Below, piece by piece: positions 1 through 8,464 of a DNA stretch of 64,000 bases; the stretch's first letter is position 1; the number at the start of each line of letters is the position of its first letter. The position numbers and the translations under genes are program-made. A model generated the notes under the pieces. The model had not been told where the DNA came from and did no database searches. It saw only the letters and a list, made by a program, of their open reading frames with translations. This DNA comes from Niallia sp052318935 (GTDB lineage: Bacteria; Bacillota; Bacilli; Bacillales; Cytobacillaceae), in assembly GCA_052318935.1 (NCBI GenBank), contig JBQRKO010000006.1. The stretch is one strand, 5' to 3'.

Positions 1-23
1 ACACTTATTATGGAGGGAAATGT

Positions 24-479
24 ATGCAGAAAACGATAAGACAAGCGCAGCCGAACGATCTAAATAAAATTCGATCATTTTTACAAAAAACAGCAATAGA
101 TAGGAGCGGAATGGAAAAATGGCTAGAATATTATCTTCTTGTTGAGGATGTTAATGGAAAAATAGTAGGGACCATTGGAATTCAGCCATTTAAAAAACTT
201 GGGCTTCTCCGTTCTCTTGTTTTATCGAATGCAAGCGCAGAAGAAATTCTCTATTTGCTGCAGCAAACAATCAAAATGGCAAAAGACAAAGAACTTGAAA
301 CTTTATACTGTATGTTAAATAATAAACAAGCTATTCAGCTTTTTTCTCTTTTAGGCTTTAATAGAATAGAGAAAACAGCGCTTCCTCATGTGTTGAAAAA
401 GTCGAATACTGTAAATAACTTATCAACTGTTAATAACCTTGAATTTATGTGTTATTCCTTAAAAAATGTGGATAAATAG
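24..479 (+). CDS. ywlB: GNAT-family N-acetyltransferase (YwlB-like)
   Basis: This 151-aa protein has the layout of a small GNAT acetyltransferase. A beta-rich N-terminal half carries the GTIGIQPF strand, and a C-terminal helix/strand pair contains QLFSLLGFNR, resembling the conserved 'FY.k.GF' part of the acetyl-CoA fold. The start at 24 follows the ribosome-binding site GGAGGG at 12-17. It precedes ywlC exactly as ywlB does in B. subtilis, which is the main reason for the name. The substrate is unknown. Its last codons contain a DnaA box (467-475). Confidence 0.75.
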   Translation: MQKTIRQAQPNDLNKIRSFLQKTAIDRSGMEKWLEYYLLVEDVNGKIVGTIGIQPFKKLGLLRSLVLSNASAEEILYLLQQTIKMAKDKELETLYCMLNNKQAIQLFSLLGFNRIEKTALPHVLKKSNTVNNLSTVNNLEFMCYSLKNVDK

Positions 480-713
480 ATATAGTTATCCACTTTTTTG
501 GGTATTTTATTCACAATTTGTGGATGAATAATATGTTTATCCACTGTTCAAACAGAATGAACACCTTTTGAAAGCGAAGAGTACTTGTCGAAAAATGTGG
601 AAAATAAGCAGTTTGGCTAAGAAATAATATAGATTTTTGTAAAGGTGGATAAAAATGAAGACAATTTACTGGTCAGTGGATAAAAATGTGGATAATGAAT
701 ATAGTTATCCACA
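467..713. promoter_or_regulatory. DnaA-box cluster at ywlB/ywlC
   Basis: At least eight 9-mers match TTATNCAC[A/T/C] on one strand or the other: 467-475(-), 486-494(+), 507-515(+, TTATTCACA), 537-545(+), 644-652(-), 675-683(-), 687-695(-) and 705-713(+). A one-mismatch box lies at 519-527(-) and a weaker one at 596-604(-). An isolated perfect box follows ywlC at 1700-1708(-). Such density is far above chance. B. subtilis is known to have DnaA-box clusters away from oriC, one of them near ywlC. The boxes overlap the ywlC ribosome-binding site and first codons, so DnaA could also affect ywlC expression. Confidence 0.8.
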
Positions 714-1695
714 AATCCAACAAGCTGCTGATCTTTTAAAACGAAATGAAGTAATTGCTTTTCCTACAGAAACGGTTTATGGATTAGGCGGAAATGCAAA
801 AGATGATGAAGCAATTAAAAAGATTTTTGCTGCAAAAGGTCGTCCTTCCGATAATCCGCTAATTATACATATTGCGAAACAAGCGCAATTAAAGGAAATA
901 GTGGAAGAAATCCCGGAAGTGGCTAAAAAACTAATGGATTCCTTTTGGCCGGGAGCGTTGACCATTATTTTTCGTGCGAAAGAAGGAGCATTATCTTCCT
1001 ATGCGACAGCAGGCTTAAAAACAGTAGCGGTGCGGATGCCTGATCATCCTGTTGCTTTAAAGTTATTGGCGGAAGCATCTTTGCCGATTGCAGCTCCTAG
1101 CGCCAATCGTTCCGGAAAGCCAAGTCCAACAACTGCTTTGCATGTGAAAGAAGATTTGGATCAGATTATTGCGGGAATTGTAGATGGAGGGCCTACAGGT
1201 GTTGGGGTTGAATCTACTGTAATAGACTGTACGGATTCAATACCTGTTATATTGCGACCTGGAGGGGTAACAAAAGAACAAATAGAACAAATAGTGGGTG
1301 AGGTACGTTTAGATCCAGCACTTATCAACAAAGAATCCACACCAAAAGCACCTGGTATGAAATATAGTCATTATGCTCCAAATGCTCCGATGTTTTTAGT
1401 AAGAGGAACAAAAGAAAAAATCCAATTGCTAATAAACGAAGAGAAATTACAAGGGAAAAAAGTAGGTGTGTTAACGACGGAAGAAAATAAAGGTTATTAT
1501 CAAGCTGATTATATTTTTGCTTGTGGAAAAAGAGTAGACATACAAACAGTTGCCGCATCTTTATATGAAGGGTTGAGAAGCTTTAATCATAGGGATGTTG
1601 ATATAATCTTTAGTGAGATGTTTCCGATTGAGGGTGTAGGACAAGCGATTATGAATAGATTAATGAAAGCTGCTTCCCATCAAGTGATTGAATGA
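655..1695 (+). CDS. ywlC: Threonylcarbamoyl-AMP synthase, Sua5/YwlC
   Basis: The 346-aa protein makes threonylcarbamoyl-AMP from Thr, bicarbonate and ATP, the first step of t6A37 tRNA modification in the cytoplasm. An N-terminal YrdC domain (about residues 15-200) shows FPTETVYGLG, KGRPSDNPL and SANRSGKPSPT, the nucleotide- and substrate-binding signatures. A C-terminal Sua5 domain (about 215-345) makes it the long Sua5 form rather than short TsaC. The start at 655 follows AAAGGTGG (641-648). That ribosome-binding site and the first 20 codons are embedded in DnaA boxes. The gene order matches B. subtilis ywlC. Confidence 0.95.
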   Translation: MKTIYWSVDKNVDNEYSYPQIQQAADLLKRNEVIAFPTETVYGLGGNAKDDEAIKKIFAAKGRPSDNPLIIHIAKQAQLKEIVEEIPEVAKKLMDSFWPGALTIIFRAKEGALSSYATAGLKTVAVRMPDHPVALKLLAEASLPIAAPSANRSGKPSPTTALHVKEDLDQIIAGIVDGGPTGVGVESTVIDCTDSIPVILRPGGVTKEQIEQIVGEVRLDPALINKESTPKAPGMKYSHYAPNAPMFLVRGTKEKIQLLINEEKLQGKKVGVLTTEENKGYYQADYIFACGKRVDIQTVAASLYEGLRSFNHRDVDIIFSEMFPIEGVGQAIMNRLMKAASHQVIE

Positions 1696-1824
1696 ACGAT
1701 GTGGATAAGTGTTTCTTAAAGAAAATCCACTCTAAACTTAATAAGGTAATAAGGATAAACTTAAATACAGAGCACCATGGCTCATTTTTTTCATTAAAGT
1801 TGCCGCAGCGGACTTCTAAAAAAA

Positions 1825-1860
1825 CTTGGACGTGCATAACATCTAATTAGCAAGTCCAAG
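1825..1860 (+). promoter_or_regulatory. Hairpin abutting the mntP ribosome-binding site
   Basis: CTTGGAC (1825-1831) pairs with GTCCAAG (1854-1860), directly before and touching the GGAGG-type ribosome-binding site of mntP. It could modulate translation. It does not resemble the yybP-ykoY manganese riboswitch as far as I can see. Confidence 0.35.
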
Positions 1861-1871
1861 GAGGCGGAGTA

Positions 1872-2426
1872 ATGTCTGCGTTAATGGGAGAAATATTCAC
1901 ACTAATATTGATGGCATTTGCGTTGGGAATGGACGCATTTTCTGTTGCGTTAGGAATGGGAATGTATAAGCTCAGATTAAAGCAAATAATGAATACTGGT
2001 ATAATAATTGGCGTTTTTCATGTTATCATGCCGCTGATTGGCATCGTTGCTGGCAGATTTTTATCAGATAATTTTGGTGCAATTGCCGTGTATATCGGAG
2101 GCGGATTGCTTGTTATTTTAGGAATCCAAATGATTTGGTCTGTATTTAAGGAAGAGGATGTATATCGCATAACACCAGTAGGATTTGGTTTATTGCTATT
2201 TTCTCTAAGTGTTAGCTTAGACAGCTTTTCTGTTGGTTTAAGCTTAGGAATTTATCATGCAAGAACTGCTGTTGTGTTAGCGTGCTTTGGGATAGGTGCG
2301 ACCATTTTAACATGGGCGGGTCTTCTAATCGGCAGAAAAGTTCAAGGGTTGTTAGGAACTTACGGAGAAGTGTTAGGTGGAGGAATACTTTTAACTTTGG
2401 GCATAAAATTATTGATGAATTTTTAA
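1872..2426 (+). CDS. mntP: Putative manganese efflux pump MntP (YwlD)
   Basis: This 184-aa polytopic membrane protein has about six hydrophobic helices. The MntP family exports Mn(II). The two internally homologous halves each carry the family motif with an intramembrane Asp: ALGMDAFSVALGMG in the first helix and SLDSFSVGLSLG in the second half. Length and start are typical, and the start at 1872 follows a strong purine-rich ribosome-binding site near 1858-1868. It sits between ywlC and ywlE as in B. subtilis. Confidence 0.93.
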   Translation: MSALMGEIFTLILMAFALGMDAFSVALGMGMYKLRLKQIMNTGIIIGVFHVIMPLIGIVAGRFLSDNFGAIAVYIGGGLLVILGIQMIWSVFKEEDVYRITPVGFGLLLFSLSVSLDSFSVGLSLGIYHARTAVVLACFGIGATILTWAGLLIGRKVQGLLGTYGEVLGGGILLTLGIKLLMNF

Positions 2427-2462
2427 AGGGAGAAATAGCTGTCTGAATTTCCGTGTAAGCTT

Positions 2463-2494
2463 AAGGGATCTGGTGTACTTCAGATCCCTTTTTT
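2463..2494 (+). terminator. Intrinsic terminator after mntP
   Basis: AAGGGATCTG (2463-2472) pairs perfectly with CAGATCCCTT (2481-2490) across an 8-nt loop and is followed by a T-run. Confidence 0.92.
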
Positions 2495-2568
2495 GCAGGC
2501 AAAAAACAATTAGGACTTTTAAGAAGGTTGGAATATAATGATAGATGATGATTAGGAGGAGGATTCGT

Positions 2569-3006
2569 ATGTATCGTGTTTTATTTGTATGCACAGGAAA
2601 TACTTGTCGTAGTCCAATGGCGGAAGCGATTTTAAAAAATAAAAAACTTAAAAATGTGGAAGTGAAATCAGCGGGTGTATATGCTATGGATGGAGGAGCA
2701 GCATCAAACCATGCGCAAGAAGTGTTGGCTGAAAAAGGAATCGACCATCATCATACATCTTCCATGCTTACAAAGGAATTATTAGACTGGGCAACACATA
2801 TATTTACGATGACAACAGGGCATAAGAATGCCATTGCAGCACAATTCCCATCTTCAATAGAGAAAACATTTACTTTAAAAGAGTTTGCAACAGAAGATAA
2901 AAAAGGAGATGTGATCGATCCTTTTGGCGGTTCTGTAGAACATTATCGAAAAACATTTCAAGAATTAGATGATTTAATACTTAATATCATAAAAAAATTA
3001 GATTAA
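2569..3006 (+). CDS. ywlE: Protein-arginine phosphatase YwlE
   Basis: This 145-aa low-molecular-weight phosphatase is predicted to remove phosphate from arginine residues marked by the McsB kinase for ClpCP degradation. The P-loop is CTGNTCRS (residues 8-15), with the nucleophile Cys8, Arg14 and the Thr12 that distinguishes arginine phosphatases from tyrosine phosphatases. The general-acid motif DPFGG is present near residue 118. An upstream in-frame ATG at 2545 exists, but AGGAGGAGG (2554-2562) places the start at 2569 and gives the family's usual MYRVLFVC N-terminus. Confidence 0.95.
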   Translation: MYRVLFVCTGNTCRSPMAEAILKNKKLKNVEVKSAGVYAMDGGAASNHAQEVLAEKGIDHHHTSSMLTKELLDWATHIFTMTTGHKNAIAAQFPSSIEKTFTLKEFATEDKKGDVIDPFGGSVEHYRKTFQELDDLILNIIKKLD

Positions 3007-3027
3007 TGGTGTGTGAGGAGAACAGGA

Positions 3028-4323
3028 ATGGAAGTGAATATAAGCTATAAGTTTAGCTTGAGAAAAAAACTGGCATTATTTATTACAATATTAGCGGTAA
3101 TCACTTATTCAACAAGTGCGCTTTTTATATATGGTCTATATCCAATGCTTCAAAATAATTTGAAAATTAGTTCTTTTGCTTTTACAATGGGGACATTATT
3201 ATTGGGGATTCTCTGGTCGGGTTTTTTAGCGTTTTTAGCAGCTGGATATATTATTAAACCACTTCAAAAATTAGAGAAAACCGCAATGAAAGCAGCTAAT
3301 GGAAATATGAAGGAAGACGCAGAAATTTCAAAATCAGATGATGAAATTAAATCGTTAGGCATTGCATTTAATCATATGCTATTTAATTTACGTGAAATGG
3401 TACAAAATATTGAATGTAATTTTAATCAAACAAATGCCAAAGTGGATGCTTTAACGACAGAAGCGGAGCAAGCATCTGAGCAAACGCTTGCAATTTCCAG
3501 GGCTGTTGAAGAAATTGCGGGAGGTGCAGAAGTATCAGCACAATCTGTACAGGATACAGCAATTTCTGTGGATGAAGCAATGGAAATTGCACAAACTGTT
3601 CAAAAGAAAGCGAATACTTCTATACAAACATCTAACCAAATGATGGATCATCTACAGAAAACGAATGGCGTTGTTTTATCCTTAGTAAATGGATTGAAAG
3701 CGATCGTAGAGGATAATAATCTATCTTTGCAATCTGTTCAGAAACTAGAAACCAACGTAGGGAAGGTAGAAGGTATTATTAAATTGGTTGGCGATATTGC
3801 ATCTCAAACCAATTTATTGGCATTAAATGCAAGCATTGAAGCAGCACGTGCAGGTGAACATGGAGCAGGATTTGCGGTGGTAGCGAATGAAGTACGGTAT
3901 TTAGCTGATGAAAGCGGAAAGGCTGTAGCAGGGATATCAGATCTTATTAAAAATATGCAATTAGAAGTGAAAAATGTAGTGAAACAAATGGAGAGACAGG
4001 TATTAAATGCAGAAAAAGAAGCTGAACGAGGGGAACAAGCTAATCTTATCTTTAAGGATATGAATAACACAATAAAAGAGATGGCAGATGACGTTGCTAG
4101 TATAACTGCGCTTGTTCGCAGGCAGATGGAGCAAATTTATCATACTGCTCAACAATCTCAAGAGGTAGCTGCAGTAGCAGAAGAAACATCAGCTGGTGCC
4201 CAGCAAGTTACTTTTATAACAGAAAAGCAAACGAAAATAATGAATAGAGTTAACCAATTGGCCTTAGAATTACAAGCGCATGCAGAAGAATTAAAAACGA
4301 CTATTTTTCGTTTTAAAATTTAG
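3028..4323 (+). CDS. Methyl-accepting chemotaxis protein without an extracellular sensor domain
   Basis: This 431-aa receptor has two membrane helices (about residues 15-35 and 50-75) separated by only a short loop, then a HAMP domain and a long cytoplasmic MCP signalling coiled coil. The hairpin-tip motif is EAARAGEHGAGFAVVANEVR. With no room for an external ligand domain, it probably senses membrane state, an intracellular cue or a partner. The start at 3028 follows GAGGAG (3015-3020); a GTG at 3013 lies inside that site. It interrupts the ywlE-rpiB neighbourhood of B. subtilis. The 4324-4550 gap after it holds nothing I recognise. Confidence 0.93.
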   Translation: MEVNISYKFSLRKKLALFITILAVITYSTSALFIYGLYPMLQNNLKISSFAFTMGTLLLGILWSGFLAFLAAGYIIKPLQKLEKTAMKAANGNMKEDAEISKSDDEIKSLGIAFNHMLFNLREMVQNIECNFNQTNAKVDALTTEAEQASEQTLAISRAVEEIAGGAEVSAQSVQDTAISVDEAMEIAQTVQKKANTSIQTSNQMMDHLQKTNGVVLSLVNGLKAIVEDNNLSLQSVQKLETNVGKVEGIIKLVGDIASQTNLLALNASIEAARAGEHGAGFAVVANEVRYLADESGKAVAGISDLIKNMQLEVKNVVKQMERQVLNAEKEAERGEQANLIFKDMNNTIKEMADDVASITALVRRQMEQIYHTAQQSQEVAAVAEETSAGAQQVTFITEKQTKIMNRVNQLALELQAHAEELKTTIFRFKI

Positions 4324-4550
4324 TTTTGTTCACATGGATTAAGTGGGTGTGAGACTTAATTCAATGGGATTCGACTTAACGGGATGTATTTAGATAGGAT
4401 GTTGTTCGTCCCGCATCATTGCTTGCAGATAGTGCAGATGTCGTACTGTCCATCTAATATATGATAAAAATATTTTTCTTTTTCCTAGTCTTTTTATTTT
4501 GGTTTTTTTATGTGAGAATATAGTTTGTGAACGTAGGGAGGATGGTAATA

Positions 4551-5000
4551 ATGAAAGTTGCGATAGCATCAGATCATGGTGGAATCATCATGCGTGGAGA
4601 AGTAATAAAATTACTAGAACAATTAGGGGTAGAATATACTGATTTTGGCTGTGAATGTGAAGCTTCTGTAGACTATCCGGATTATGCATTGCCAGTTGCG
4701 GAAAAAGTAGCAAATGGTGAGTTTGATAGAGGGATATTAATATGCGGCACAGGCATCGGCATGAGCATTGCTGCCAATAAAGTAAAGGGAGTCCGCTGCG
4801 CTTTAGTTCATGACGTTTATAGTGCAAAATTAACCCGTGAACATAACGATAGTAATGTAATAGCTATGGGAGAGCGTGTAATTGGACCTGGTTTGGCATG
4901 TGAGATTGTAAAAGTTTGGCTGCAATCAGAATTTAGTGGTCAAAGACATGAAACTAGATTAAAGAAAATTGCTCAATATGAAGAAAGTCAATTAGTTTAA
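4551..5000 (+). CDS. rpiB: Ribose-5-phosphate isomerase B (YwlF)
   Basis: This 149-aa enzyme interconverts ribose-5-phosphate and ribulose-5-phosphate in the non-oxidative pentose phosphate pathway. It shows the RpiB/LacA signatures SDHGG near the N-terminus, the catalytic-Cys loop CGTGIGMS and the REHNDSNV segment. The start at 4551 follows AGGGAGGATGG (4535-4545) and gives the canonical MKVAIASDHGG. The in-frame start at 4527 is less likely because this ribosome-binding site lies downstream of it. ywlG follows 24 bp later, so the two are probably co-transcribed. Confidence 0.95.
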   Translation: MKVAIASDHGGIIMRGEVIKLLEQLGVEYTDFGCECEASVDYPDYALPVAEKVANGEFDRGILICGTGIGMSIAANKVKGVRCALVHDVYSAKLTREHNDSNVIAMGERVIGPGLACEIVKVWLQSEFSGQRHETRLKKIAQYEESQLV

Positions 5001-5024
5001 TTCTGTTCGAAAGGCCGTGTTTTT

Positions 5025-5600
5025 ATGAATGATGAAAAAGTAGCTTTAGAACAACAATTAGAAACGATTATTTCAGAGTATCAGGCACAAGCAAACTTAA
5101 GGAAGTCTCAATTATTCGTTATTGGCTGCAGTACGAGTGAAGTGATTGGGCAAAAAATAGGAACATCTGGAACGATTGATGTGGCTGGGATTATCTTTGA
5201 AAAACTTCAAAGTTATCAGCAGCAAGCCGGCATTAGTTTAGCTTTTCAATGCTGTGAACATTTAAATAGAGCACTAGTAGTAGAAAGAAAAACATTGGAA
5301 GAGCGAGGGTTGACAGAGGTTTCTGTTATACCTGTTCGCCATGCTGGTGGAGCGATGGCAACATATGCCTATCAGCATATGAGCGATCCAGTTATTGTTG
5401 AGTTTATCGAAGCAGACGGTGGAATAGATATAGGTGATACATTTATCGGCATGCATTTAAAACATGTCGCAGTTCCAATTAGAACGTCTCTCAAGCAACT
5501 AGGTGAAGCGCATGTTACAATGGCGAAATCACGACCAAAACTAATTGGCGGCCAAAGAGCCGTTTACGAAAATACAAAAGAAAACCAGTCTTGTTCCTAG
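5025..5600 (+). CDS. ywlG: UPF0340/TIGR01440 family protein YwlG
   Basis: This 191-aa conserved Firmicutes protein (DUF436/UPF0340) has no established activity. Recognisable family segments are GCSTSEVIGQKIGT, AFQCCEHLNRALVVER and EFIEADGGIDIGDTFIGMHL. Conserved Cys, His and Asp/Glu residues hint at metal or substrate binding, but this is inference. It follows rpiB and precedes glyA as in B. subtilis, with two repeat elements inserted before glyA. Confidence 0.92.
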   Translation: MNDEKVALEQQLETIISEYQAQANLRKSQLFVIGCSTSEVIGQKIGTSGTIDVAGIIFEKLQSYQQQAGISLAFQCCEHLNRALVVERKTLEERGLTEVSVIPVRHAGGAMATYAYQHMSDPVIVEFIEADGGIDIGDTFIGMHLKHVAVPIRTSLKQLGEAHVTMAKSRPKLIGGQRAVYENTKENQSCS

Positions 5601-5619
5601 TAGACTTCTTTTTTAAGGA

Positions 5620-5808
5620 AGGCTGTTTTCTCAAAGTTTGTTGTTTTTTACAAAATGGGAGAAGAAGTACTCAGCAGACTGAATACACGTAGACTCCTGT
5701 GGGAATGCGAGAAAGACGAGACCCCACAGGAGCGTATGCGACGAGGAGGCTCGACGCTCGCCCGCGGAAAGCGAAGTGTATTCAGGCTGCGGGTTTACGA
5801 AAACAGCC
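5620..5808 (+). repeat. MITE-like repeat, copy A
   Basis: The element starts GGCTGTTTTC and ends GAAAACAGCC (imperfect ~30-bp terminal inverted repeats). It is flanked by a perfect 8-bp duplication TTAAGGAA (5612-5619 and 5809-5816). An inner inverted repeat (GAATACAC with GTGTATTC) and a CTCCTGTGGG/CCCACAGGAG hairpin are present. No credible coding sequence. Confidence 0.88.
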
Positions 5809-5920
5809 TTAAGGAAAGAATAATTGTATATCTATATAATGTTGTTGTTTTTTATAGTAGACATGATTAAGTGAACGAATGGATCCATTTACAAAAAGCT
5901 TTGTACTTTATTTTTTGAAA

Positions 5921-6130
5921 GGCTGTTTTCTAAAAGTTTGTTGTTTTTGAATAAATAATAAACATGGCTGAAGCACTGAGCAGACTGAATACACGTAGAC
6001 TCCTGCGGGAAAAGCGAGAAAGACGAGACCCCACAGGAGCATAGCGACGAGGAGGCTCGGCACTCGTCCGCGGAAAGCGAAGTGTATTCAGGCTGCGGGT
6101 TAAATAATAACAATCTATACGAAAAGAGCG
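5921..6130 (+). repeat. MITE-like repeat, copy B (second subtype)
   Basis: It has the same architecture as copy A but a distinct subtype: the left arm reads into AATAAACATGGCTGAAG and the right end into AACAATCTATACGAAAAGAGCG. The flanking TTTGAAA occurs at 5914-5920 and 6131-6137, a probable target duplication. Confidence 0.85.
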
Positions 6131-6206
6131 TTTGAAAATAACTAAAATTAGTGAAAAACGTTAAAAACAAATAGAATTCCACAGGCTGTTAAAAAGGAAA
6201 CATCAA

Positions 6207-6231
6207 AATACGAACGATAGTTTCGAACATA
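6207..6231 (+). promoter_or_regulatory. Possible PurR boxes upstream of glyA
   Basis: Two CGAAC cores lie at 6211-6215 and 6224-6228. The first sits in AATACGAACGAT, one mismatch from the PurBox AWWWCGAACWWT. glyA is a PurR target in B. subtilis. The two boxes are direct rather than inverted, which weakens the call. A TATAAT hexamer follows at 6286-6291. Confidence 0.4.
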
Positions 6232-6349
6232 AATTTATAATTCGTGTTTTTCTATCTTTCTTTTTAAAATAAATACATGTTAGAATATAATAGGATTTAC
6301 GGTTAGATAGAGAAAAAAATATACGGACAAGTTATAGGGAGGATTACAA

Positions 6350-7591
6350 ATGAAGCATTTAGCACAACAAGATGAGCGAGTGTATCAAGCGATTCAACAA
6401 GAATTAGGTCGTCAAAGATCAAAGATTGAATTAATAGCATCTGAAAACTTTGTTACGGAAGCAGTAATGGAAGCTCAAGGTTCCGTTTTAACAAATAAAT
6501 ATGCAGAAGGCTATCCTGGAAAACGATACTATGGTGGTTGTGAATATGTAGATATCGTGGAAGATATTGCTAGAGATCGTGCAAAAGAAATATTCGGTGC
6601 AGAATATGTAAATGTTCAACCTCACTCAGGTGCACAAGCAAACATGGCTGTGTATTTTACAATTTTAGAGCCTGGAGATACTGTTTTAGGGATGAATTTA
6701 TCACATGGCGGCCATTTAACACACGGAAGCCCTGTAAATTTCAGCGGTGTTCTATACAACTTTGTGGAATACGGTGTGGATAAAGAAACACAATATATTA
6801 ATTACGAAGATGTACGAGAAAAAGCTCTAACACATAAGCCGAAACTAATTGTTGCTGGAGCAAGTGCATATCCACGCGAAATTGATTTTAAAAAATTCCG
6901 TGAGATTGCTGATGAAGTAGGAGCATATTTAATGGTAGATATGGCTCATATTGCTGGTCTTGTTGCTACAGGTTTACACCAAAGCCCAGTGCCATATGCT
7001 GATTTTGTAACAACTACTACACATAAAACATTACGCGGACCACGTGGTGGAATGATTTTATGTAAAGAAGAATTCGGTAAAAAAATTGATAAATCTATTT
7101 TCCCTGGAATCCAAGGCGGACCGTTAATGCATGTTATTTCTGCTAAAGCTGTTGCGTTTGGCGAAGCATTACAAGATGAGTTTAAAGTATATGGCCAAAA
7201 CATTATCGCTAATGCTAAGAGATTAGCAGAAGGTTTGCAAAAAGAAGGATTAAACTTAGTATCTGGCGGAACAGACAACCATTTAATATTAGTGGATCTT
7301 CAATCATTAGGGTTGACAGGTAAAGTAGCAGAGCATGTTCTAGATGAAGTAGGTATTACTGTTAACAAAAATGCTATTCCATTTGATCCTGCAAGCCCAT
7401 TTGTAACAAGTGGTATTCGTATTGGTACAGCAGCTGTAACATCTCGTGGCTTTGGTTTAGAAGACATGGATGAAATTGCTTCTATCATTGGGTTTACACT
7501 TAAAAACCACGAAGATAACGAAAAATTAGCTGAAGCAGCAAATCGCGTAGAAGCTTTAACAAGCAAATTCGTTTTATATAAAGAACTATAA
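6350..7591 (+). CDS. glyA: Serine hydroxymethyltransferase
   Basis: This 413-aa PLP enzyme converts serine and tetrahydrofolate to glycine and 5,10-methylene-THF, feeding one-carbon, purine and thymidylate synthesis. The Schiff-base lysine is in the signature TTTTHKTLRGPRGG. The N-terminal IELIASENFVTEAV and YAEGYPGKRYYGGC substrate and PLP segments are intact, and the length is normal. The start at 6350 follows AGGGAGGATT. It has its own leader and is closed by a strong terminator. Confidence 0.97.
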   Translation: MKHLAQQDERVYQAIQQELGRQRSKIELIASENFVTEAVMEAQGSVLTNKYAEGYPGKRYYGGCEYVDIVEDIARDRAKEIFGAEYVNVQPHSGAQANMAVYFTILEPGDTVLGMNLSHGGHLTHGSPVNFSGVLYNFVEYGVDKETQYINYEDVREKALTHKPKLIVAGASAYPREIDFKKFREIADEVGAYLMVDMAHIAGLVATGLHQSPVPYADFVTTTTHKTLRGPRGGMILCKEEFGKKIDKSIFPGIQGGPLMHVISAKAVAFGEALQDEFKVYGQNIIANAKRLAEGLQKEGLNLVSGGTDNHLILVDLQSLGLTGKVAEHVLDEVGITVNKNAIPFDPASPFVTSGIRIGTAAVTSRGFGLEDMDEIASIIGFTLKNHEDNEKLAEAANRVEALTSKFVLYKEL

Positions 7592-7600
7592 GAAAAACCA

Positions 7601-7646
7601 GCGAACCTTAAGGTGTGATAATCTTGAGGTTTGCTTTTTTATTTTT
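7601..7646 (+). terminator. Intrinsic terminator after glyA
   Basis: GCGAACCTTAAG (7601-7612) pairs with CTTGAGGTTTGC (7623-7634), one G-T pair, followed by TTTTTTATTTTT. Confidence 0.9.
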
Positions 7647-7687
7647 CCTGACTAAAGGCGTTATATATAAATGAAACATACTATTTG

Positions 7688-7716
7688 TTGATTCGTTCCT
7701 ATTTTTTCTGTAAAAT
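7688..7716 (+). promoter_or_regulatory. Sigma-A promoter of upp
   Basis: TTGATT (7688-7693), a 17-bp spacer and TAAAAT (7711-7716), about 50 bp before the start codon. Confidence 0.6.
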
Positions 7717-7763
7717 AAATAGAAGTGTGTTTTGGAAAAAAAGAAGGAAACGGAGTGAACGTT

Positions 7764-8393
7764 GTGGCAAAAGTATTTGTATTTGATCACCCACTTATTC
7801 AGCATAAGCTTACATACATTAGAGAAGTTCAAACAGGTACAAAAGAATTTAGAGAATTAGTAGATGAAGTTGCTACATTAATGGCTTTTGAAATCACTCG
7901 TGATATGCCTTTAGAAGAGATCGAAATTCAAACACCTGTAAGCAAAACAAAATCAAAAGTACTATCTGGTAAAAAATTAGGCATCATCCCTATTTTACGT
8001 GCCGGTATCGGAATGGTTGATGGAATTTTAAAACTAATTCCAGCTGCAAAAGTTGGACATATTGGTTTATACCGTGATCCTAAAACATTAAAACCAGTAG
8101 AATATTATGTAAAACTTCCATCAGATGTGGAAGAAAGAGATTTTATCGTAGTAGACCCAATGCTTGCTACTGGCGGATCTGCAGTAGAAGCGATTAACTC
8201 GTTAAAAAAACGCGGCGGAAAAAACATTAAATTTATGTGTTTAATCGCTGCTCCAGAAGGCGTTGAGGTGCTGAAAGAAGCACATCCAGATGTAGATATT
8301 TATATTGCAGCATTAGATGAAAAGCTAAACGAAAAAGGATATATAGTACCAGGTTTAGGTGATGCAGGAGACCGCTTGTTTGGTACAAAATAA
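7764..8393 (+). CDS. upp: Uracil phosphoribosyltransferase
   Basis: This 209-aa pyrimidine-salvage enzyme makes UMP from uracil and PRPP. The PRPP-binding loop is VDPMLATGGSA, and the uracil-binding C-terminal GYIVPGLGDAGDRLFGT is intact. I use GTG 7764 because CGGAGTG (7751-7757) is spaced correctly and the resulting MAKVFVFDHPLIQHK N-terminus and 209-aa length match the family. The longer frame from 7725 adds residues not seen in UPRTases. It is monocistronic between its own promoter and terminator. Confidence 0.96.
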   Translation: MAKVFVFDHPLIQHKLTYIREVQTGTKEFRELVDEVATLMAFEITRDMPLEEIEIQTPVSKTKSKVLSGKKLGIIPILRAGIGMVDGILKLIPAAKVGHIGLYRDPKTLKPVEYYVKLPSDVEERDFIVVDPMLATGGSAVEAINSLKKRGGKNIKFMCLIAAPEGVEVLKEAHPDVDIYIAALDEKLNEKGYIVPGLGDAGDRLFGTK

Positions 8394-8409
8394 TATAGAT
8401 TAACTTTTA

Positions 8410-8450
8410 AAGCCTGTCACTTATATAGAGTGACAGGCTTTTCTTTTTTT
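8410..8450 (+). terminator. Intrinsic terminator after upp
   Basis: AAGCCTGTCACT (8410-8421) and AGTGACAGGCTT (8429-8440) form a perfect 12-bp stem, then TTCTTTTTTT. Confidence 0.95.
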
Positions 8451-8464
8451 TAAATGAGAACCTT

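Noticed and set aside
1709..1824. yybP-ykoY manganese riboswitch before mntP
   Set aside because: The conserved junction motifs of that class are not recognisable.
5655..5870. Open frames inside MITE copies (also 28719-28913 and 33520-33744)
   Set aside because: They translate the repeat core in differing frames, differ among copies and lack ribosome-binding sites.
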